A stretch of 53,328 bases of DNA from Bacteroidota bacterium (GTDB lineage: Bacteria; Bacteroidota; Bacteroidia; Chitinophagales; Chitinophagaceae), in NCBI GenBank assembly GCA_016868455.1, contig VGGV01000017.1, forward strand, positions 1-53,328, given 5' to 3'. Below are positions 1 to 8,882 of this stretch, piece after piece. Under the pieces are notes generated by a model. That model saw nothing but the letters and a program-made list of their open reading frames with translations. It made no database searches and was not told the DNA's origin. A program made the translations under genes and the position numbers. Position 1 is the stretch's first letter. Each line of letters opens with the position of its first letter.

Positions 1-1030
1 TCGGGTTTTGTTCTTCAGAGCCGGCCATGCTATAGATTTTTGTGGTATCATCAATGGTTCCATCAATATCATCTACGCCGAAAGAGAGTGCCAGTTGCGC
101 ATTCTGCCGCCCCAGCATGGGCCAGTAGGCTTTCAGATGGGGGAAGTTATCAAGATAGATGCGGGCAATGGCGTACATCTTCATGTCTTCAATATGGGTG
201 CTCTCAGGCACATGGCTCATGTCATTATCCTTGTTGCGGAATTTGAGCGGTATAAAGGTGTTGAAGCCGGCTTGTCCCGGCGAAAGCCTGGATCTGTCCT
301 GCAGTTCCCGCAGCCTTCTCATGTGATCAATGCGGTGTTCGTATTTCTCAATATGGCCGTAAAGCATGGTGGCATTGGAGTGCAGGCCCAGTTTATGCGC
401 TGTTTCATGTATCAGCAACCAGCCATCCGCATCTGCTTTGTCAGCGCATATCTGTTCTCTTATATCAGGATGAAAAATTTCGGCGCCACCCCCGGGAATG
501 GAATCAAGACCGGCCTCAATTAAAAACTTCAATCCCTCTTCTGCACTCATCTTTGCCTTGCGGAACATATAATCATACTCCACAGCCGTAAATGCCTTGA
601 TATGCAACTCAGGTCTGTGGGCTTTGATAGCTTTTAATAAGTCTGCAAAGAACTGGAGGTCCATCTTGGGATGCACACCACCAACGATATGAACTTCGGT
701 GATGGGTTTGCCGTCATATTTCTTTACCATGTCAAGCATCTGGTCAATGCTGAGTTCCCAGCCTTCTTCCCTTTTGGCATACAGGCGGCTATAGCTGCAG
801 AAGTTGCAGCTGAACACACATACATTGGTAGGCTCAATATGAAAATTGCGGTTAAAGAAGACTTTGTTGCCGTGCAGTTTTTCTTTTATGTAGTTGGCAA
901 GACTGCCTGCAAAACCCAGGCTGCCTTTTTCAAACAGCAGAAGGCATTCTTCATCGGTTATGCGCTGACCGGATTTTACTTTAGCGGCAATTTGCTTCAG
1001 ATCTGAGGAAATATCGGTAGCTGTTATCAT
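1..1030 (-). CDS. mqnE: Aminofutalosine synthase MqnE (3' end cut by window)
   Basis: This is a radical SAM enzyme of the futalosine menaquinone pathway. It joins SAM to 3-[(1-carboxyvinyl)oxy]benzoate to give aminofutalosine. The leftward frame opens at ATG 1028-1030 and stays open to the window edge (343 codons seen, of a family length near 380). The radical SAM cluster CxxxCxxC is visible as CVFSCNFC around residue 70, followed by GGVHP and an IPGGGAEIF stretch typical of MqnE/MqnC. Choice of MqnE over MqnC rests on the overall sequence and is likely rather than certain. A promoter-like TACCTTTG lies just upstream at 1051-1058. The gene is divergent from the transporter at 1131. Confidence 0.88.
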   Translation of the reverse strand, partial: MITATDISSDLKQIAAKVKSGQRITDEECLLLFEKGSLGFAGSLANYIKEKLHGNKVFFNRNFHIEPTNVCVFSCNFCSYSRLYAKREEGWELSIDQMLDMVKKYDGKPITEVHIVGGVHPKMDLQFFADLLKAIKAHRPELHIKAFTAVEYDYMFRKAKMSAEEGLKFLIEAGLDSIPGGGAEIFHPDIREQICADKADADGWLLIHETAHKLGLHSNATMLYGHIEKYEHRIDHMRRLRELQDRSRLSPGQAGFNTFIPLKFRNKDNDMSHVPESTHIEDMKMYAIARIYLDNFPHLKAYWPMLGRQNAQLALSFGVDDIDGTIDDTTKIYSMAGSEEQNP

Positions 1031-1050
1031 GCTGCATCAATTATCCACAG

Positions 1051-1082
1051 CAAAGGTACAGGGCCCTAATCTATCGGGACAA
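1051..1082 (-). promoter_or_regulatory. Promoter of mqnE
   Basis: Read leftward, TTG (1080-1082), a 21-nt spacer and TACCTTTG (1051-1058) match the Bacteroidota pattern TTG-N19-21-TAnnTTTG. It ends about 20 nt before the mqnE start codon. Confidence 0.55.
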
Positions 1083-1130
1083 AAATCCTTATCTTCCCTT
1101 TTATTCTTAACAAAAACCAAAACGGGTATT

Positions 1131-2387
1131 ATGAATTTAAAGCTAAGGCTGACGATCCTCAGTTTTTTCCAGTTCTTTGTTTGGGGGGCATGGCTTCTTA
1201 CAATCGGTACCTATTGTTTTAATGCAAAAGGATGGACGGGTGCCCAGTTTGGGGCCATCTTTTCCACGCTGGCCCTTTCTTCTTTGTTCATGCCTGCGCT
1301 TACGGGAATTATTGCTGACCGCTGGATGAACGCTGAACGGCTCTATGGCTTGCTGCATATAATTTACGGTGCGGTTTTATTTTATGTGCCCAAAGTAAAT
1401 GACCCCGATACCTTATACTATGTCATTTTCGCTGCCATGATTTGTTACATGCCCACCATTTCTCTTTCAAATTCCATTTCATATACAATCCTAAAAAGAA
1501 ATAATTATGATGTGGTAAAAGTATTTCCGCCAATCAGGGTTTGGGGAACCATTGGTTTTATTGTTGCGGCCTGGACCACCAATCTTTCCGGAAGCAAGGC
1601 GAATGCCAGCCAGTTTTTAATCGGGGGCGCTGTAGCGATTGCCTTAGGCATCTATGCCTTTACGCTTCCCAAATGCCCGCCGCAAAAATCCATTGACAAA
1701 AATGCATCGGTTATTGAACAACTGGGGCTAAATGCCTTTAAGCTGTTTGCCAATTATAAAATGGCATTGTTCTTCATATTTTCCATGTTTCTGGGGGCAG
1801 CACTGCAACTGACCAACATGTATGGCGATTCTTTCCTGGATGATTTTAAAAAGGTGCCGGAGTACGCCAATTCACTTGTTGTAAAATACTCAACGGTTAT
1901 TATTACTATTTCACAGATTTCAGAAACCGTCTTCATTTTAACCATACCTTTTTTCCTGAAGAAATTTGGTATTAAAAAAGTCATGCTCTTTTCCATGATT
2001 GCCTGGGTGTTGCGTTTTGGCCTGTTTGCCTACGGCGATCCCGCCGGTAACCTGTGGATGATTATTTTGTCCTGCATTGTATACGGGATGGCTTTTGATT
2101 TCTTTAATATCTCGGGCTCTTTGTTTGTGGAAACAACAACCGATTCCAAAATCAGGGCCAGCGCCCAGGGGTTATTTATGATGATGACAAACGGGGTAGG
2201 CGCTTTCCTGGGAAGCAAGATAAGCGGGTACATCATTGATGCTTATTACACTTCGCCCAAAGGGGACAAAGACTGGCCTGGTATCTGGCTGGCTTTTGCA
2301 ATCTATGCTGCTGTAGTTGCTTTGTTTTTTACCGTTTTATTCAGGCATAAACATAACCCGAATGAGAAGATGGAGGTGAAGCATTAA
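1131..2387 (+). CDS. MFS transporter, nucleoside:H+ symporter (NupG/XapB-like)
   Basis: This integral inner-membrane protein of about 418 residues has roughly twelve hydrophobic segments. Its fold and length match the nucleoside:proton symporter family of the major facilitator superfamily. The N-terminus (MNLKLRLTIL, then FFVWGAWLLTIGTY) and the conserved FFVWG..W pattern are typical of that family in Bacteroidota. The start was placed at ATG 1131: the open frame extends upstream to 1029, but those residues are hydrophilic and overlap the divergent mqnE promoter. A strong hairpin terminator follows at 2411. The substrate (nucleosides) is inferred from family only. Confidence 0.8.
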   Translation: MNLKLRLTILSFFQFFVWGAWLLTIGTYCFNAKGWTGAQFGAIFSTLALSSLFMPALTGIIADRWMNAERLYGLLHIIYGAVLFYVPKVNDPDTLYYVIFAAMICYMPTISLSNSISYTILKRNNYDVVKVFPPIRVWGTIGFIVAAWTTNLSGSKANASQFLIGGAVAIALGIYAFTLPKCPPQKSIDKNASVIEQLGLNAFKLFANYKMALFFIFSMFLGAALQLTNMYGDSFLDDFKKVPEYANSLVVKYSTVIITISQISETVFILTIPFFLKKFGIKKVMLFSMIAWVLRFGLFAYGDPAGNLWMIILSCIVYGMAFDFFNISGSLFVETTTDSKIRASAQGLFMMMTNGVGAFLGSKISGYIIDAYYTSPKGDKDWPGIWLAFAIYAAVVALFFTVLFRHKHNPNEKMEVKH

Positions 2388-2410
2388 TTACTAACAATAT
2401 TTGGTAAAGG

Positions 2411-2450
2411 AAATCCCAAACTCCTTCCGGAATTTGGGATTTGCTTTTTT
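2411..2450 (+). terminator. Rho-independent terminator
   Basis: A perfect 10-bp stem (AAATCCCAAA with TTTGGGATTT, 2411-2420 and 2433-2442) is followed by GCTTTTTT. It lies between the convergent MFS gene and trxA and may serve both. Confidence 0.85.
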
Positions 2451-2464
2451 GAAATTTTAACTTC

Positions 2465-2782
2465 TTACAGGTGCGCCTCAATCTTTTTTACAAAGTTTGA
2501 TTTGGGCTGGGCGCCTACTAATTTATCAACCACCTGCCCGCCTTTGATGAACAGGATAGCCGGAATGGAAGTGATGCCATAGTTCATGGATACTTCAGGG
2601 TTATGGTCCACATTGAGCTTGCCCACATTTATCTTGCCATCATACTCCTTGCTCAGTTCTTCAATTACCGGCCCGATGGCCCGGCAGGGTCCGCACCACT
2701 CAGCCCAGAAATCAACCACGGTCAGTTTATCTGATGAGAGTACATCGGATTTAAAGTTTGCATCTGTGAATTCTCTTGCCAT
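2465..2782 (-). CDS. trxA: Thioredoxin
   Basis: A 105-residue cytoplasmic thioredoxin that reduces protein disulfides. The active site WCGPC is at about residues 29-33, within the usual FWAEWCGPC context, and the cis-proline loop SIPA is near residue 73. Length and motifs are exactly those of classical TrxA. It is monocistronic: it ends at the terminator shared with the MFS gene, and its start (ATG 2780-2782) is followed upstream by a TAAATTTG -7 element at 2834-2841. An 8-bp inverted repeat (ATCCCTTC/GAAGGGAT, 2807-2832) would lie at the beginning of its 5' leader. Confidence 0.97.
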   Translation of the reverse strand: MAREFTDANFKSDVLSSDKLTVVDFWAEWCGPCRAIGPVIEELSKEYDGKINVGKLNVDHNPEVSMNYGITSIPAILFIKGGQVVDKLVGAQPKSNFVKKIEAHL

Positions 2783-2833
2783 TTTGTATGTTTTAATTTT
2801 TACTGAATCCCTTCATTATTTCCAGAAGGGATG

Positions 2834-2841
2834 CAAATTTA
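2834..2841 (-). promoter_or_regulatory. -7 element upstream of trxA
   Basis: TAAATTTG on the minus strand fits TAnnTTTG. No clear -33 TTG was seen at the expected distance, so this is a moderate call. Confidence 0.4.
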
Positions 2842-2943
2842 CATCCATCAGCCATAACATGCGAAACTGGCGTAAAGTTGTGTAAAAATTGACATGAATC
2901 AGGGTCAGCCAGCTTACAAAACTGCTCAAACGGCTGCTCCTTA

Positions 2944-5900
2944 TCAAACCGTTAACACCTGTACTTCCAGTTCAGGTCTTTCTTCCAGGAAATGGATCAT
3001 TTCTTCATTCATTTCAAAACCATTGTTCAGGGTAATCAGGCTGATCTTCATCTTATTCCTTGGTTCTGTCAAAGTAAATTTAAAAGAGGCTTTCCCGGGA
3101 TGATATTTCATGTTTTTCTCAATAAAGCTCACCATATCCTCCGTAATAACCTTGGGATGCGCTTCAATAGTTACCTGTCTTGTCATATTCCGTTTCATAG
3201 TTTCGGCCAGCGAAACGGTGTTTACTTTAAATTCAAATTCATCCCTGTTGTAGCGTTGTTTGAAATAACCGGTAATAAAAACGGTACTTCCCTGCTGCAA
3301 AAAAGGCGAAAGCCTGAGATAATCTTCACTGAAAAGAATGATATCCGTTTTACCGGAATAATCCTCAATCACAAAATTGCCATACTTGTTTCCGCTGCGG
3401 GCAATCTTGTGCTGGGCTTCGGCCACCAGGCCTATCAGCCGGAAGGGCCTGCCGGGGTTGGGATGCATCCTTATTGCCTCCCTGAATTCATTAAAATCGG
3501 CTATGGGTGTCACCCCGTAATGCTGCATCTCAAATTTGTAATGATCCAGGGGATGCCCGCTGAGGAACATCCCGGTTACTTCCTTCTCATGGTCCAATTG
3601 CACCGTCAGCGGCCAGTGTTCACATTCAGGCAGGCGGGGGGGCGGTATCTCCATGGTAACAGGCAGGTCGCCGAATAAGGTGTTGGCCATGGTGGCATGT
3701 TGTGCTGAAATTACCTGCCCGTATTTCATTACCCGTTCCAGGCCATTGGCTGTTTCACTTTCCGGCACCTGAAAGTATTGTGCCCGGTGAAATTCAGAAA
3801 AGCAATCAAAGGCGCCGGCATAGGCCAGGCTTTCCAGTGTTTTTTTATTGACGGTGCGGTGATTGATCCGTTTAATAAAATCAAACACAGTAATGAAGTG
3901 GCCTTTCTTCTGCCGATCGGTGATGATGCTTTCAACCGCGGCCTCGCCTACACCCTTCAGGCCGCCAAGGCCAAAACGTATTTCACCTTTATTGTTAACA
4001 GCAAAACCTTTCAGTGATTCATTAATGTCAGGCCCCAGTACTTTAATGCCCATCCGTTTACATTCTTCCATAAAGAAGGTGATCTTTTCAATGCTGCCGG
4101 CATTGTTTAACACAGCGACCATGTATTCAGCCGGATAGTGGGCTTTCAGGTAAGCGGTTTGATACGCCACATAGGCATAGCATGTAGAGTGGGACTTATT
4201 AAAAGCATATTGGGCGAATGCTTCCCAGTCGGTCCATATTTTTTCAAGCCGTTCTGCAGGCAATAAATTCCGGGTGGCCCCTTCTATAAACTGTGCCTTC
4301 ATTTTATCCAGCACAGACTTTTGTTTTTTGCCCATCGCTTTACGCAGCACATCCGCATCACCTTTGCTGAAACCGGCCAGCTTTTGCGCCAGCAGCATTA
4401 CCTGTTCCTGGTACACCGTGATGCCATAGGTTTCTTCCAGGTATTCCTGCATCTCGGGCAGGTCGTAGGTGATGGACTCCCGGCCATGTTTACGGTCAAT
4501 AAAATTGGGGATATAACCCAGCGGACCGGGGCGGTAAAGGGCATTCATTGCAATCAGATCGCCGAATTTATCGGGCTTCAGTTCCCGCAGGTATTTCTGC
4601 ATGCCGGGACTTTCAAACTGGAAGGTGCCGATAGTGGCCCCGTGCTGGTACAGCTCAAAGGTCTTTTTATCGTCAAGAGGAATTTTGTCAATGTCAATTT
4701 CGACACCGTGGTTTTCTTTAATAAGTGCAAGGGCATTCTTGATGATGGTGAGTGTTTTTAAACCGAGAAAATCCATTTTTAGGATGCCGGCGCTTTCGAT
4801 ATCATTTCCCTCAATTTGCGTAACCCACAAAGGCGAATCTTTCGCAATGGCAACAGGAATCAGTTCAGTCAGGTCTTTAGGGGCGATGATGATGCCTGCT
4901 GCATGAATCCCGGTATTACGAACAGAACCTTCCAGCCTTTCGGCTTCATGCAATACTTTTCCGGCAAGGGTGGTTTCCTGTTTATAGAGATCCCGGAGCT
5001 TTTTTACATTTTCCAGATCATCATTGCCCAACCCTTCTTTTTCTTCCAGCGATTTTTCTCCATCTTTTATTTTAAGAGGGGCATGCAGCACTCTCTTCAG
5101 TTCAATACCCGGACGTTCCGGCACCAGTTTGGCCAGGGCATTTGATTCCGGCAACGGTAAATCCATCACCCTTGCCACATCTTTAATGCTCATCTTGGCG
5201 GCCATCGTACCATAAGTGATGATCTGGGCCACCTGGTTCTTGCCATACTTCTCCACCACATAGTCAATCACTTTCTGTCTGCCTTCATCATCAAAATCCG
5301 TATCAATATCAGGCATTGATTTCCGGTCGGGGTTCAGGAACCTTTCAAACAGCAGATTGTATTTGATGGGGTCAATATTCGTAATGCCGGTGCAGTAGGC
5401 CACTACGCTTCCTGCCGCAGAGCCGCGGCCCGGTCCGATGAAGACGCCACGGTCCCTTCCGTGTTTAATAAAATCGCTTACGATAAGAAAATAACCGGCA
5501 AAACCCATTGTCTTAATGGTGAACAGCTCAAATTCAATCCGCTCTTTTATTTCATCCGTCAGTTCACTGTACCGCTGTTGGGCCCCCTCCCATGTAATGT
5601 GTTTCAGGTATTCCCATTGGTTCAGCGCTTCGGGACTGATTATATTTTTCCCGATTGTTTCTTCTTTGGTGTGAATCTGGAATTTTTTTTCAACCGGAAA
5701 ATTGGGCAATAAAATATCCCTGGTAAGATTCAGCAGTTCAACTTTATCAACGATCTCATTGGTATTATCAATCGCTTCCGGCAGATCAGAAAAAACTTTG
5801 CTCATTTCGCCGGTAGTTTTGAAATAAAACTGGTCATTGGGAAAAGCAAAGCGTTTGTCTTTCACATGCACATCATCATCTGTAAATTCCCGGAGGGCGG

Positions 5901-6624
5901 GGGTGGATATTTTTTCGCCGGTGTTGATGCAGAGCAAAATATCATGCGCATTAAAATCATCCTGCTCTACATAATGGGAGTCGTTGCTGGCTATGATCTT
6001 TACATTGTACTTACGGGCCAGTTTTACCAGTACCTCGTTCACTTTATCCTGTTCCGGCATGCCATGCCGCTGCAGTTCCACGTAATAGTCCTGCTGAAAA
6101 ATATTGAGCCACCATTTGAATTCATTCTCGCCTTCTTCTTCTCCTTTTTTTAAAATAGCCTGCGGTACCAGAGCGCCAAGACAGCAGGTAGTGGCAATAA
6201 GCCCTTTGTGATAACGGAGTATGAGTTCCTTATCAATCCGCGGATATTTGCTGTACATACCCTCAATAAAACCCAGCGAAGTCAATTTTATCAGGTTGCG
6301 GTAGCCCTCTTCATTTTTTGCCAAAAGAATCTGGTGATGGCGGGGGTCTTTCTGTTCTTTGGTAAAAGCTTTTTGATGCCGGTCAGCCGTAATGTAAAAC
6401 TCACAAGCCACAACGGGTTTCACTTTCACTTTGCCGTTCTCATCTTTATTCTTGTATGCCTCTGCCACAAATTCAAATACGCCGAACATATTGCCATGGT
6501 CGCTGATGGCAAGGGCCGGCATTTCATCCTGAATGGCTTTCTTATAAAGGTTTTGTATGGATGCAGCCCCGTCAAGCAGGGAGAACTGGGTGTGTACATG
6601 TAAATGCGAGAACTTCATGCTCAC
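2944..6624 (-). CDS. dnaE: DNA polymerase III subunit alpha
   Basis: This 1226-residue replicative polymerase subunit is complete. The N-terminal PHP domain starts with HLHVHTQFS and retains what look like metal ligands (HxH, SDHGN, CEF, HH, and a NDSH...H pair). The palm has the catalytic aspartates in PDIDTDF (about residues 437-441) and KMDFLGL (about 616), with GRGSAAGS upstream. An OB-fold lies near residues 1060-1110. The start could be ATG 6624 or the second Met two codons on. It is 6 nt downstream of the beta-propeller lipoprotein gene, suggesting co-transcription. The open frame is clean over 3.7 kb, which matters when judging lesions elsewhere in the window. Confidence 0.97.
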   Translation of the reverse strand: MSMKFSHLHVHTQFSLLDGAASIQNLYKKAIQDEMPALAISDHGNMFGVFEFVAEAYKNKDENGKVKVKPVVACEFYITADRHQKAFTKEQKDPRHHQILLAKNEEGYRNLIKLTSLGFIEGMYSKYPRIDKELILRYHKGLIATTCCLGALVPQAILKKGEEEGENEFKWWLNIFQQDYYVELQRHGMPEQDKVNEVLVKLARKYNVKIIASNDSHYVEQDDFNAHDILLCINTGEKISTPALREFTDDDVHVKDKRFAFPNDQFYFKTTGEMSKVFSDLPEAIDNTNEIVDKVELLNLTRDILLPNFPVEKKFQIHTKEETIGKNIISPEALNQWEYLKHITWEGAQQRYSELTDEIKERIEFELFTIKTMGFAGYFLIVSDFIKHGRDRGVFIGPGRGSAAGSVVAYCTGITNIDPIKYNLLFERFLNPDRKSMPDIDTDFDDEGRQKVIDYVVEKYGKNQVAQIITYGTMAAKMSIKDVARVMDLPLPESNALAKLVPERPGIELKRVLHAPLKIKDGEKSLEEKEGLGNDDLENVKKLRDLYKQETTLAGKVLHEAERLEGSVRNTGIHAAGIIIAPKDLTELIPVAIAKDSPLWVTQIEGNDIESAGILKMDFLGLKTLTIIKNALALIKENHGVEIDIDKIPLDDKKTFELYQHGATIGTFQFESPGMQKYLRELKPDKFGDLIAMNALYRPGPLGYIPNFIDRKHGRESITYDLPEMQEYLEETYGITVYQEQVMLLAQKLAGFSKGDADVLRKAMGKKQKSVLDKMKAQFIEGATRNLLPAERLEKIWTDWEAFAQYAFNKSHSTCYAYVAYQTAYLKAHYPAEYMVAVLNNAGSIEKITFFMEECKRMGIKVLGPDINESLKGFAVNNKGEIRFGLGGLKGVGEAAVESIITDRQKKGHFITVFDFIKRINHRTVNKKTLESLAYAGAFDCFSEFHRAQYFQVPESETANGLERVMKYGQVISAQHATMANTLFGDLPVTMEIPPPRLPECEHWPLTVQLDHEKEVTGMFLSGHPLDHYKFEMQHYGVTPIADFNEFREAIRMHPNPGRPFRLIGLVAEAQHKIARSGNKYGNFVIEDYSGKTDIILFSEDYLRLSPFLQQGSTVFITGYFKQRYNRDEFEFKVNTVSLAETMKRNMTRQVTIEAHPKVITEDMVSFIEKNMKYHPGKASFKFTLTEPRNKMKISLITLNNGFEMNEEMIHFLEERPELEVQVLTV

Positions 6625-6630
6625 TATCCT

Positions 6631-7839
6631 TTATTTCTTTTTGAAAGAGTAAATATTTATGGCGCCATTGCTATAACTGCACACCCAGGCTTCCAACACA
6701 TCATCATTCTCAAAAACATCAACCCCCACGGGGTGACCGCCGCAGGGCAAAGATGCCACTTTCTCAAAGTTGCCGGAGTTAATTTTAAACACATCCACAT
6801 AATCGCTGGTGTAGCATGTCACAAAAATGAATTGGTGGTTTTTGGACAGTACAATCGTACGGGGCTGTGCATGGGTTTTGGCTGTGAATAATGTTTTGCC
6901 CGTACCCGCTTCCAAACAGGCAATAGTGCCAAGACTGTTGTAAGAAACAAATAAATGGCCGCTGGTATCCATCACCACATGCCGGGGGCTGCTCCACACA
7001 TTCAGGATGCTGTCTTCTTTCCAGGTGGTATTATCTACTCTTACAATGGTAGAGCCGCCCATGATAGCGACATAGGATTTGTTGTTTATGTCATCCACCG
7101 CTATCCCTCTCGGAATGGCTGATACCGGTATGGTGCTGATGACTTTCCCATATGGGTAAACAGCTGCGCTCAATTCAAGCACACTGTTGTTGCGGCTGTG
7201 CCAGTTGCTTACCAGCAGATACCTGCTGTCGGCCGTTCTGGAAATTACTTTCGGAGTTTTACCGGTTTCAATCAGTGGTATCCTGAAGGAATCTCTTTTG
7301 GCAGTGCCGGGATAAAGCACCGTAACCGGTTTGGTTTTTTGCTCAACAGATGCCGGGCCGTTGTTTTTTGTAAAATCATTTACCCAGATCGGAACTATTC
7401 CTTCGGCATTGTGAAGGGAAATCCAAAGTATTTCATCATTGTGACTCAGGCAGGCTTCCACCGGTTTTTCCTGGAAGGAGACAATGGGCCTGCTTCTGTT
7501 ATAATCCCAACCCATGCCACGGGTGGGGGTGAATTTGAATTCCCGGGTCACCTTTCGGGTAGCCTGGTCAAACTCGTACACACTCATGCCTTCAAGGTTC
7601 ATAGCATAAAGTTTTGAACCGGCCGAGTTAAAAATAACCGACTTGGTACCGGGCGCAGCAGCCACCGTTTCTTTTTTCAGGAATTCAAGCTGTGAGTAGG
7701 GTTTCGGCTGCGGAACTATGACTGTATCTTTTTGAACATTAACTGCCGGTGTATCTCGTCCGGCAGGCTCAGTGCTGCCTGAATTTTGACAGGATGCGGC
7801 AAAAAATACAATGATGGTGTATTTGAGGATGGATTGCAT
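6631..7839 (-). CDS. YncE-like beta-propeller lipoprotein
   Basis: The predicted protein of about 402 residues begins with a short hydrophobic signal ending in FFAASC, a lipobox-like site. It would therefore be an exported lipoprotein. The rest consists of repeated beta-strand blades of the YncE/YVTN type (for example SVIFNSAGSKLYAMN, PRGIAVDDINNKSYVAI, PRHVVMDTSGHLFVSY), suggesting a seven-bladed propeller. The start was set at ATG 7839 because it places the signal peptide correctly; two upstream Mets (7851, 7869) are in frame. Its ligand and function are unknown. It ends 6 nt before dnaE, but this pairing does not by itself suggest a replication role. Confidence 0.75.
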   Translation of the reverse strand: MQSILKYTIIVFFAASCQNSGSTEPAGRDTPAVNVQKDTVIVPQPKPYSQLEFLKKETVAAAPGTKSVIFNSAGSKLYAMNLEGMSVYEFDQATRKVTREFKFTPTRGMGWDYNRSRPIVSFQEKPVEACLSHNDEILWISLHNAEGIVPIWVNDFTKNNGPASVEQKTKPVTVLYPGTAKRDSFRIPLIETGKTPKVISRTADSRYLLVSNWHSRNNSVLELSAAVYPYGKVISTIPVSAIPRGIAVDDINNKSYVAIMGGSTIVRVDNTTWKEDSILNVWSSPRHVVMDTSGHLFVSYNSLGTIACLEAGTGKTLFTAKTHAQPRTIVLSKNHQFIFVTCYTSDYVDVFKINSGNFEKVASLPCGGHPVGVDVFENDDVLEAWVCSYSNGAINIYSFKKK

Positions 7840-7876
7840 GATCAGAAACATGGGGTCAATAATAACCAAATAATTG

Positions 7877-7893
7877 CAGCCGCCCAGCGGCTG
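7877..7893. other. Small hairpin in the 7840-8123 intergenic region
   Basis: CAGCCGC-CCA-GCGGCTG forms a perfect 7-bp inverted repeat followed by ATTTTAA. No transcript is expected to end here on the plus strand, so its role is unknown. The rest of the gap shows only the promoter at 8019. Confidence 0.3.
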
Positions 7894-8018
7894 ATTTTAA
7901 TCAATATGCACAGGGTGTTAGGAATTCTAAATCACTTGCTTACAGCAGGTTAACCCGTTGGCTGTATTACTAAGGGAAATTAAGTTCTTAAATCGGGTTT
8001 TTTTTAATCCTGCGACCT

Positions 8019-8026
8019 TATTTTTG
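8019..8026 (+). promoter_or_regulatory. -7 element upstream of NlpC/P60 gene
   Basis: TATTTTTG fits TAnnTTTG. The expected -33 position is T-rich without a clear TTG. The leader would be about 90 nt long. Confidence 0.4.
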
Positions 8027-8123
8027 CACGCCTCCCTGTTTTAAAGCCGGAGGTCTGGTTTTTGCCCGTCGGCTGGCGGGATTACCGGAAAGCCCCATGA
8101 AATCATCCTAAAAGAAAGACGTA

Positions 8124-8882
8124 ATGGTTAAGAGCATAATACCAGCTTTTGTTGTTGCAGTTTTTTTGAGCAGTTGTTCTGCCTTTAAACCGCTGAACTT
8201 TACAGGCAGCAGGCAGGCGGCCCCTGTTACAGAGCCAATCCTCAGAACAAAATTTATCGACCAGATATCGGTTACCGCTCCGGCGGCAATTGACAAAACG
8301 GAACTTAAATCACAGCCCGCCATCACCATACCTGTCACCGGTGGTTCCAACATTGTGGGAATGCCTGCAGCACAGGAAGAAGCATCGGAGCTTTCAAAGT
8401 TGCTTGCTGCAAGAACTGCCGAAGTGGAAATGGCGTCACCAACCCTGTTAAAATATGCCGTGCTGCTTGACACGAAAGTGGAATCATTGCCCAGCAAAGA
8501 ATTGCTTGAAAAAGCAGATGAGTGGTATGGTGTCCGCTACCGCAGGGCCGGTAACACCAAAAGCGGGGTTGACTGCTCAGGATTTACGGTAGCAGTATTT
8601 GCCGCTGTTTATGGAATGCAGTTGCCACGGGTTTCAAGGGAACAATACCGCATCAGCCGCAAAATATCCACAACAGAACTGCGGGAAGGCGACCTGGTTT
8701 TCTTTAACACCACCGGCCGCGGCGTGTCGCATGTTGGTATTTATCTTGGCAACAACCGGTTCATCCATGCCTCTGTCTCCAAAGGTGTAATGGTGAACAG
8801 CCTGTTTGAGAAATATTACCTCCAGCGATTTGTTGGCGCCGGGCGGATTGAAAACAAACAAATTGTTGCTGCCTTCTATTAA
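8124..8882 (+). CDS. NlpC/P60 family lipoprotein (cell-wall peptidase)
   Basis: A 252-residue exported lipoprotein: the signal ends in FLSSC (lipobox, Cys about residue 18). A low-complexity linker leads to an NlpC/P60 domain at about residues 130-245. The catalytic Cys is in DCSGF (about 150), His in SHVGIYL (about 202), and FIHAS (about 214) provides the third polar residue. The family cleaves gamma-D-Glu-diaminopimelate bonds in peptidoglycan stem peptides. The gene overlaps the convergent flippase gene by 4 nt at its stop codon. Confidence 0.9.
   Translation: MVKSIIPAFVVAVFLSSCSAFKPLNFTGSRQAAPVTEPILRTKFIDQISVTAPAAIDKTELKSQPAITIPVTGGSNIVGMPAAQEEASELSKLLAARTAEVEMASPTLLKYAVLLDTKVESLPSKELLEKADEWYGVRYRRAGNTKSGVDCSGFTVAVFAAVYGMQLPRVSREQYRISRKISTTELREGDLVFFNTTGRGVSHVGIYLGNNRFIHASVSKGVMVNSLFEKYYLQRFVGAGRIENKQIVAAFY

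Noticed and set aside
8-523. Plus-strand ORF of 171 codons near the left edge
   Set aside because: It is antisense to mqnE, whose radical SAM motif and coherent translation are on the other strand.
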